From: Nonomuraea harbinensis
GTDB taxonomy: Bacteria; Actinomycetota; Actinomycetes; Streptosporangiales; Streptosporangiaceae
DNA: 37,234 bases
NCBI RefSeq assembly: GCF_019396385.1
Contig: NZ_JAHKRN010000068.1
Coordinates: forward strand, 1 to 37,234
Direction of reading: 5' to 3'
Shown: positions 31,814 through 37,234 of the stretch, piece after piece
Layout of the letters: the number at the start of each line of letters is the position of its first letter
Position numbering within the stretch: position 1 is the first letter of the stretch
Made by a program: the position numbers and the translations under genes
The notes under the pieces: model-generated
What the model was told of the DNA's origin: nothing
The model's database searches: none
Seen by the model: the letters and a program-made list of their open reading frames with translations, nothing else

Positions 31814-33045
31814 TTATGGGGCGGGTGGTGGCCTGCTCTGGCCTGCGGGTGGTATGCCGTCGAAGGGCTGGGCTGGAGTCTGCGGCGTGTCGGCGAGTGT
31901 GACGGGCTCGTCTTGGGGCTGGTGGATGTGGCGCCATTGGTCGAGGAAGTGGTCGTTGGCGACGGTGACGAGCAGCGCGACCAGGATGGTCTGGGCGACG
32001 CGGCCGTGGGCGAGCCGGTTCTTGGGATCGCCGAGGTCGAGGTCGTGTCCTTTGAGTCTGCCGTTGATGCCTTCGGTGTTGGCGCGGACGACCTTGTAGG
32101 TCCCGATCCATGCGGGACTCAGGTAGGCCAGGTCCTGGCGGAACTTGTCGAGGTGGCCGAGATCGTCCTTGCGGATGGTGATGGTGTGCTGGCTGCAGAT
32201 TTTCGGCAGTTGGTCGGCCTTCAGATCAGGCTGTGGCGGCAGGACGCGGGGTTTGGCCGCGGAGTGGGCGGCTCGCTGCCGGGCATCGGTCAGGTCGACC
32301 GCGGTGGGTCGGCTGGGTCCGCGCTGGTGCAGGCGGTCGAAGCGGGGGCAGGTGACCGATGGGGAGGTGCCTGCCGCTGGGCACTGGTAGCGGACGGTGC
32401 CGTCTGCGTTCGCGCTCTGTTTGAGGCGCAGCAAGTACGGCTCTCGCGCGGCGATCAACGCGGTGAGGTGTTGCGATGGTGTGCGGATGGCGGCGTCGTC
32501 CAGGCCGGTGGTGGCCTGCGCGAGCCTGTCGGGCATCAGCGGGCAGGCCGGGGAGCCGTCGATGAGCGGGCTGTCGTGGACGCTGCCCTGCACTCCTCGC
32601 TGATCCACTTTGTAATCGAGGGCGAGTCGGTAGCCGAGTTCGCGTGCTGGCCGAGCGAAGTGGCCAGGTTGCTGGTCGGTGTAGGCGCGGTCGGCGACGG
32701 CGAAGCCGGTGGGAAAGCCGAGCGTGGCCAGGGGTTTGAGGGTGGTGATGGCGTTGGCGCCGATGCGTTTGTGCGGGGTGTCGAGGACCAGGCCGAGCGC
32801 CAGTTGCGGGAAGGAGCCGAGTGCTGTGCGGGTGCGGGCGGCGACGGTGAGAGTGGCGCTGTAGCCGTACTCGGGTGGGCCGTTGCCGGCCGAGTGGTGC
32901 CAGCCCGCGGTGATCTCGGTGGAGGCGATCAGTTCCCCGGTGGAGCGGCGCGCTCGGGGTGGGCGGGCGAAGACGGGGGCGGCGGTGGTGTCGATGCCGA
33001 CGTCGCCGCGGAAATGGCGGAGGTAGCCCCGGCCTTTGGCCCAGC
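31814..33045 (-). pseudogene. DDE transposase remnant, copy B (N-terminus missing)
   Basis: The frame is open from about 33045 to the stop at 31814 but has no proper start; the first possible one is a GTG at 32608. Residues visible from the 5' side are GYLRHFRGDVGIDTT (first catalytic Asp region), GFAVADRAYTDQQPGHF (second Asp) and RANTEGINGRLKGHDLDL (Glu). This matches an actinobacterial DDE transposase family I know only from unnamed ~600-residue proteins. An in-frame TGA just upstream of RWAKGRGYL and a switch into another reading frame show that the N-terminal part was deleted. It is related to copy A at 25930-26566. Confidence 0.8.
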
Positions 33046-33434
33046 GCCGTCAGCCGCTTGAGCCGTGCTCGGGTGGTCTCCACCCGCCCCCGCACGTCGG
33101 GCTCGCCCAGCGCTTGAGCCACTTCCTTGGCACGCATCGTCCGCCCGGAACTCGCCATGATCACAACAACCTGCTTGTCGAGCCCGGCGACCGCTTTCGG
33201 CGCCGGCGCGGCCTTCTCCGGCGAGATGTGCGCCGGACCTCCAGGCGCGCCGCCAGAAGGCGCTTGCTCAGGCCCAGAATGGCCGGCCAGCATCGGCGCG
33301 ACTATCCTCCGGGCGGTGGCCAGGTCGCTCAGCCGCTCTTCCAGGGCTGCCACCTGCTCACGCAACGACGCAAGCTGCCCGCGGACGGACTCCTCGTCCG
33401 CGGCAAGCCGCTCCAGCAGCGATGCTTCGCCCAA
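33046..33434 (-). pseudogene. Truncated coiled-coil/winged-helix protein fused to transposase DNA
   Basis: About 130 residues start at TTG 33434. A coiled coil (LLERLAADEESVRGQLASLREQVAALEERLSDL) leads through a Pro/Ala linker to a winged-helix segment (VVVIMASSGRTMRAKEVAQALGEP, then ETTRARLKRLT). The pattern recalls an actinobacterial family of uncharacterised IS-associated proteins. At about 33045 the sequence passes into the transposase of copy B in another frame, so its natural end is gone; the frame continues only as out-of-frame sequence. The start codon is weak and unconfirmed. Confidence 0.5.
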
Positions 33435-33828
33435 CGTTATGCCCGACCTCCACGTACCGGTGCCGTGCGTAACCCGCAGAGAATCTGCGATTGCAAAGAG
33501 TCACATGATGCCTGCAAGCCGTAACTGTAGGTGGCTTTGCGGCTCGCGTGAAGAGACACCTCTGCAATCGGTCCTTCCACCACCGAGCACAGCTCTCCCT
33601 GTGACTACAGACCCGCCGGATGGCTCGACAACCACTCACTATGTGCTTTGTGCTTTGTGCCGCCAGGCGTCATGGCGCTGCTGATCCCAAAGACTGCAAG
33701 ATCCCTTCAGGACCTCAGCAACGGCGCCGACGATCAACCAGCGGCAGATGCCCGTGAACACTCAAGGCTCCTGTGGCAAGACACAGATGACATCTCGAAG
33801 GGGGTCCAGTGCTGAGAATAGATCATCT
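33435..33828. other. Gene-free stretch upstream of ECF sigma gene 2
   Basis: I find no gene here apart from possible longer starts of the sigma factor (ATG 33787 and the in-frame ATG at 33748). TGTGCTTTGTGCTTTGTGCC near 33641-33661 is a short direct repeat. The promoter of the sigma gene should lie here, but I cannot place it. Confidence 0.45.
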
Positions 33829-34416
33829 ATGGTGACCGACACGTCACCACTGGTGGTGGACTCCGAGATCATCACAAGTTCCCTCGATGATCCGGAGAAG
33901 TTCGCCGCCCTGTTCGACCGCTACGCCGCAACGCTTTACAGGTACATCTCCTTCCGCCTCGGCCCAGAACTCGCCGAGGACCTCGTCGGAGAGACGTTCC
34001 TGATCGCATTTCGTAGGCGCGACGCGTACGACATCTCCTACCGCGATGCCCGACCCTGGCTGCTGGGCATCGCGACCAAGCTCATCACCGGCCACCGCCG
34101 GACCGAGGTCAGCCGCTACCGTGCGCTGGAGCGGCAGAGCCCGGCCCAGCCCGTTGAGGGACCAGAAGAGGCGATCACTCGTGATCTGACCGCTCAAGGG
34201 TCGCGGACGGTCCTGCTTAACGCGCTCGCGCTGCTGTCGCGAGGCGACCGGGACGTCCTGCTCCTCGTCGCCTGGAGCGACATGACGTACGAGGAAGCGG
34301 CCCGCGCGCTCGGCATCCCGGTCGGCACGGTCAAGTCACGGCTCAATCGGGCCCGGCGCAAGGTCCGCCACACCCTGGGTGGGGTCAACCCGTTGGAGGA
34401 GCACGATCATGGATGA
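33829..34416 (+). CDS. ECF-family RNA polymerase sigma factor (copy 2)
   Basis: This 195-residue protein has region 2 as KFAALFDRYAATLYRYISFRL, LAEDLVGETFLIAFRRRDAY and DARPWLLGIATKLITGHRR. Region 4 reads ALLSRGDRDVLLLVAWSDMTYEEAARALGIPVGTVKSRLNRARR. The start is uncertain: ATG 33829 is used, while in-frame ATGs at 33748 and 33787 would add up to 27 unlikely residues. Its stop overlaps the membrane-partner start by 8 nt, matching the coupling of copy 1. The two sigmas are clearly different proteins, so they are diverged paralogues with possibly different promoters. Confidence 0.92.
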   Translation: MVTDTSPLVVDSEIITSSLDDPEKFAALFDRYAATLYRYISFRLGPELAEDLVGETFLIAFRRRDAYDISYRDARPWLLGIATKLITGHRRTEVSRYRALERQSPAQPVEGPEEAITRDLTAQGSRTVLLNALALLSRGDRDVLLLVAWSDMTYEEAARALGIPVGTVKSRLNRARRKVRHTLGGVNPLEEHDHG

Positions 34417-35161
34417 ATTGAAGACGCTTATCAAGGAACTGGAGCATGAGCCGCCCCACTCCCTGGCTCGGCAACGACTCCGGCTCGCTCAGGAGGCGAC
34501 CGCGGCACCGCGCGATCAGCGCTGGAGGAGGCTGCTTCCGTTCGGCCAGCACACTCGGCTGGAACGGCCGCTCCTGAGCGGGCGGCGGCTCGCGATGGGC
34601 GCCGCTGTGGCGGCGGCCGTCGCGGCGGGCGTGGCCGTGCCTTCCTTGCTCGGTTCCGCCAAGCCGGCCTACGCCCTGACGAAGAACCAGGACGGATCGA
34701 TCAACCTCAAGATCTACGACTTCCGGAACCCCGAGCACCTCGAGAAGGAACTGGCCGATTGGGGTGTGCCGGCTGACATCACCTACCTGCCTCTCGGCAA
34801 GCGCTGCGGAAACAACCGGGCACCCTTCCTCAAGGGTGACCACTTCGGCGCGACCAAGGAGGAGTTGTCCAGCAGTGATGCCGCCGCGCAGGCCAGGCTT
34901 CGGGAGAGACTGCAAAAGTCGATCTCTTACCAGGCGATTCGCCCGCAAGATGGCATCACCATCTACCCCCGCCACATCCAGCCGGGCCAGATCGCGATGA
35001 TCGAGGTTATGGAAAACCCGGTCACGCCCACGGTAGAGCGTCCCGGGGTTGCCTGGCAGTTCAGCGGGCGGCTGACAACCGGGCCCATCGAGCCGTGCAA
35101 GGTCGTGGCGGATCCCTCGGCCAACGACTTCGGCGACGCCACACCACCGCCCGGCAGTTGA
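34409..35161 (+). CDS. Membrane-anchored partner of ECF sigma 2
   Basis: This 250-residue protein has GGAGGAG before ATG 34409. A longer cytoplasmic part (residues 1-62, MDELKTLIKELEHEPPHSLA) precedes one membrane helix (LAMGAAVAAAVAAGVAVPSL, about 65-84). The extracytoplasmic domain reads AYALTKNQDGSINLKIYDF, EHLEKELADWGVPADITYLPLGKRCGNNRAP, then DGITIYPRHIQPGQIAMIEV and PIEPCKVVADP. The AYA(L/V)(T/S)K, ADITYL and PCxVVxDP blocks are shared with the protein at 30634. The start resembles the CU044_5270-type proteins often found behind ECF sigmas. A sensor or anti-sigma role is inferred. Confidence 0.75.
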   Translation: MDELKTLIKELEHEPPHSLARQRLRLAQEATAAPRDQRWRRLLPFGQHTRLERPLLSGRRLAMGAAVAAAVAAGVAVPSLLGSAKPAYALTKNQDGSINLKIYDFRNPEHLEKELADWGVPADITYLPLGKRCGNNRAPFLKGDHFGATKEELSSSDAAAQARLRERLQKSISYQAIRPQDGITIYPRHIQPGQIAMIEVMENPVTPTVERPGVAWQFSGRLTTGPIEPCKVVADPSANDFGDATPPPGS

Positions 35162-35295
35162 TCCGCACCCCGCGCCGTAGAGTCCGGGCGGAAACCCGTC
35201 GGCGCGGGGAGTGTTTCCGACGGGTACGGCCTTGGGGCGGACGACCCGGCCAAGACTCAAGCCGCACTGAGTCCGCCCCATCGGTCAGGCCGGCC

Positions 35296-35383
35296 GGGAA
35301 ACGATCATTAGCTTTCCGGGAAGCGATCTTCCAGGCCCCGCCTCTACCGCAGGTCATGCCTACTCGTGAACACCCCACCCAGG
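35296..35383 (+). repeat. Box/tag intergenic repeat R4
   Basis: GGGAAACGATC (35296-35306) and GGGAAGCGATCT (35318-35329) have starts 22 bp apart; an 18-bp gap precedes the tag from 35348 (ACTCGTGAACACCCCACC). A strong terminator starts 5 nt later. Confidence 0.75.
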
Positions 35384-35386
35384 TCA

Positions 35387-35420
35387 GAGGCCGCTTCCAG
35401 AGTTTTGGAAGCGGCCTTTG
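35387..35420 (+). terminator. Rho-independent terminator after repeat R4
   Basis: A perfect 10-bp stem (GGCCGCTTCC at 35389-35398, GGAAGCGGCC at 35407-35416) with an 8-nt loop is followed by TTTGCGTT. Confidence 0.8.
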
Positions 35421-35512
35421 CGTTGCTGGGTGACTAAGTGAGTGACTACGGTTCATCCATCAGGTCCGTTTCCCTCCGGCCCTGCAGTGCTCAGGGATGA
35501 GGTGTCTCCACA

Positions 35513-35797
35513 GTGAGTGATTCCGGCCCCACGACAGTGTGGGTGTTTCTGGGCGAGGACGCTCAGTGGCCCTCCGGTGTGTTCCGGACGCGGGATCGTG
35601 CAGAGTCCTGGATCAAGGCCGCCAAGATGACGGGGATGCTCACGGAGTACCCCCTCGACACGGGTGTCTACGACTGGGCGATTGAGCACGACCACTTCCG
35701 GCCGCGCGCCGCTCATCAGCAGACCCCCTCGTTCATGGGACGCTTCACGACTGCGCATCAGGAGCACTTCCACTACACCGATGGGGATCAGGACTGA
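35513..35797 (+). CDS. DUF7710-like small protein
   Basis: This 94-residue protein starts at GTG 35513, with GAGGTG about 9 nt upstream. It reads TTVWVFLGEDAQWPSGVFRTRDRAESWI, then GMLTEYPLDTGVYDWAIEHDHFRP, a pattern I associate with the DUF7710 family (single alpha/beta domain, function unknown). The His-rich C-terminus (RFTTAHQEHFHYTDGDQD) could bind metal but may be disordered. It lies 55 nt upstream of the NADAR-fusion gene on the same strand, so the two may be co-expressed. The family often occurs near toxin-immunity loci, which is suggestive only. Confidence 0.7.
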   Translation: MSDSGPTTVWVFLGEDAQWPSGVFRTRDRAESWIKAAKMTGMLTEYPLDTGVYDWAIEHDHFRPRAAHQQTPSFMGRFTTAHQEHFHYTDGDQD

Positions 35798-35852
35798 AGG
35801 CAGCACGACGAGACGGAAGTCGCGTTGATCACGAAGGCCTAGGCTGTTCGCC

Positions 35853-36983
35853 ATGCCGCGACGAACGTTTCGGGAAGTTGATGGGGAACGGGTCGAGGGC
35901 GTGTCACGGCCGGTGTTCATCCGCAACGCCGGCCGATACTTCCTGACCGATCTGGTGATCTATGCCGATGGCGCAATCGACGCCTGGGGCCTGACGGATC
36001 TGGATGGGCTGCGACGGCATTTGGAGACCGGCTGGGTCGCGACGTCGCTGAAGCCAGGGCAGTGGGCGTCCGCTCATCAACTTGCGTCCTGGAAGCTGGC
36101 GGAGCCGTCGATGTCCGTGACGGCGGACGACCTGTTGGGCCAGGTAGCCGATGCGATCGAGCAGCTCAACGGGCGCCCGGACTCCTCCCGGCGGTGCTGG
36201 CTGGCGATCGAGAAGTACATGGACACCAGGTCCGAGGAGGATCGGCGTGCGCTGCGGCAGGCGTACCAAGCCATTCCGGAGATCGATCGAATCTATGTTC
36301 TGGGGGACATGGACCGCAAAGACGTCCCGCTTCGGGTCTTGATCACTGAACTCGGTGAGCCTCTGCCGGTGCAGTGGCAGCCATACGACCCCGAGGTGGT
36401 GACCGAAGACGACCGGGCAGAGGCGATTCGCTACTTCGAGGAGGTTCTCAGTTATCGGAAGACTCCGCGGCCTGCTCCGCCTGATGACCCCGAGCCCGTA
36501 GAAGCAGGCGCGATCACCCTGTACCAGACCGTCTTCCCGCACGGGTGGCCGGAAGATCCGGGCATCCTGGTCCTGCGCAACGAGTACCCGGCCGACATCG
36601 AGGTCGGGAGTGTTTCCTATCCGACGGTCACCCATGCCTATTGGGCCCTGTCCACGACGGACCAGGCGGCGCGCGAGCAGATCATGATGGCCGAGCGCCC
36701 TTACGACGCTGAAACCCTCGCCAAGGAGACCGGCCGCGTCGAAGGTTGGGCGACCGTCCGGGCAGCCGTCATGCTGCGATTGCTGCGCGCCAAGTTCACT
36801 CAGTATCCGGCCCTTGCTGAGATCTTGGTCGGCACGGGGACCGCCCGCATCCACTACACCGGCACAGGGTCGGACTATTGGCACGAGGCAGGGGAGCGGG
36901 GCCGTAACTGGATGGGCCGCCTGCTGGAACTGGTCAGAGCTGAACTCCATGCCGAACGACTTGGGCTCGCGACGGATGGCTGA
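35853..36983 (+). CDS. Two-domain protein with C-terminal NADAR domain
   Basis: This 376-residue protein has an N-terminal domain of unknown function (residues 15-165: SRPVFIRNAGRYFLTDLVIY, ADGAIDAWGLTDLDGLRRHLETGWV, SSRRCWLAIEKYMDTRSEED). A Pro-rich linker (about 200-220) leads to a NADAR domain (about 225-365): VLRNEYPADIEVGSVSYPTVTHAYWAL, AREQIMMAERPYDAETLAKETGR, VMLRLLRAKFTQYPALAEILVGTG, DYWHEAGERGRNWMGRLLELVR. Some NADAR proteins remove ADP-ribose from guanine in nucleic acids. At the place where the family usually has Glu (xEHxY), this protein has Thr260, so activity is doubtful. No secretion signal is visible. Confidence 0.75.
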   Translation: MPRRTFREVDGERVEGVSRPVFIRNAGRYFLTDLVIYADGAIDAWGLTDLDGLRRHLETGWVATSLKPGQWASAHQLASWKLAEPSMSVTADDLLGQVADAIEQLNGRPDSSRRCWLAIEKYMDTRSEEDRRALRQAYQAIPEIDRIYVLGDMDRKDVPLRVLITELGEPLPVQWQPYDPEVVTEDDRAEAIRYFEEVLSYRKTPRPAPPDDPEPVEAGAITLYQTVFPHGWPEDPGILVLRNEYPADIEVGSVSYPTVTHAYWALSTTDQAAREQIMMAERPYDAETLAKETGRVEGWATVRAAVMLRLLRAKFTQYPALAEILVGTGTARIHYTGTGSDYWHEAGERGRNWMGRLLELVRAELHAERLGLATDG

Positions 36984-37105
36984 GTCTGCGAATAGGGCTC
37001 AGCAAGATTCTTAATCGGTACTCGGTGATGAGCTGAGGCCGTGACGATCGCCGACTTCGGCTCCCACGCCGCCGTGTGTCGCCAGTCCCTGGGCGCCACA
37101 TCCGC

Positions 37106-37208
37106 GGTGTGGACGGTCAGGAATTTCTCCAGGTGGGCGGCCAGCCTGATCCAGGCTGGCGGCCATGAAATCTCCAGGTAGACGGACACGTAAAGTCCAG
37201 GTGGACGG
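37106..37208. repeat. Clustered short repeats, probable insertion-sequence end
   Basis: TCCAGGTGGGCGG (37128), TCCAGGTAGACGG (37173) and TCCAGGTGGACGG (37196) are near-identical, and GTGGACGGTCAGG occurs at 37109 and again at 37201. Multiple short repeats close to an end are typical of transposase-binding sites in IS21-like elements. The open frame across here (36875-37228, minus) overlaps the NADAR gene and looks fortuitous. The element itself would lie past the window. Confidence 0.4.
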
Positions 37209-37234
37209 TCAGGTGAGAGGGACGACACCCTTTC

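Larger units (their letters stand above)
35162..35512. other. Gene-free stretch with stem-loops, repeat R4 and a terminator
   Basis: No gene is supported. Two perfect 9-bp inverted repeats (ACCCGTCGG at 35194 with CCGACGGGT at 35217; GGGGCGGAC at 35234 with GTCCGCCCC at 35271) follow the sigma pair, then R4 and its terminator, then the upstream region of the DUF7710-like gene. Confidence 0.65.

Noticed and set aside
31640..33061. 473-residue plus-strand frame over transposase copy B
   Set aside because: The minus strand encodes the recognisable DDE transposase; the plus frame is its mirror, as is the one at 25450-26796.
23641..37000. Direct repeats considered as a CRISPR array
   Set aside because: Box/tag copies are kilobases apart, and no regular repeat-spacer run or cas gene is present anywhere in the window.

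Overview
The window is high-GC DNA from a filamentous-type actinomycete. The gene content and order (a galU-moeA-moaC-mogA-GNAT-sepX-like run, a divergent 5-formyl-THF cyclo-ligase/antiporter/FmdB/MTA-phosphorylase/SAF run, VanY, WXG100-linked toxin, pSAM2-type integrative element) suggest Streptosporangiales or a relative; the genus is an inference.

Layout. (1) 1-4062: the replication/integration end of an actinomycete integrative and conjugative element (AICE): a broken helix-turn-helix gene, three small element genes, a RepSA-type rolling-circle initiator, Xis and a tyrosine integrase in one overlapping operon closed by a terminator. (2) 4158-6637: a membrane-anchored hypothetical protein, then on the minus strand a WXG100-like protein, a polymorphic toxin with a cholera/LT-enterotoxin-like ADP-ribosyltransferase end, and its probable immunity protein. 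(3) 6986-21167: a housekeeping block bracketed by tRNA-Arg(CCT) and tRNA-Ala(CGC), both with 3' ends facing outward. It holds a VanY-type peptidase, a MarR/hydrolase pair, methionine salvage, a multidrug MFS transporter, a cation/proton antiporter, folate cyclo-ligase, GalU, molybdenum cofactor genes, an acetyltransferase and a SepX-like protein. (4) 21168-37234: an accessory region with a two-component system and divergent membrane protein, two related DDE transposase remnants (one interrupted by an intact IS3-family element), broken recombinase fragments, a CAP-domain secreted protein, a collagen-like secreted protein, two paralogous ECF sigma/membrane-protein pairs, a DUF7710-like gene and a NADAR-domain fusion. 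The right edge looks like the end of another insertion sequence.

Most unusual signal. Region 4 carries a dispersed 87-bp intergenic repeat. It has two direct 11-bp boxes (GGGAARCGATC) exactly 22 bp apart, an 18-bp gap, and a conserved 35-bp tag ending ACTCGTGAACACCCCACC. Four near-complete copies, one box-only copy and one degenerate copy all lie on the same strand, and each full copy runs into a different hairpin or terminator. I do not recognise it. A second family, a near-perfect 15-bp-stem hairpin, occurs three times, once directly behind tRNA-Ala. Several core genes also appear to be leaderless, with a TANNNT box 6-7 nt before the start codon and no ribosome binding site.
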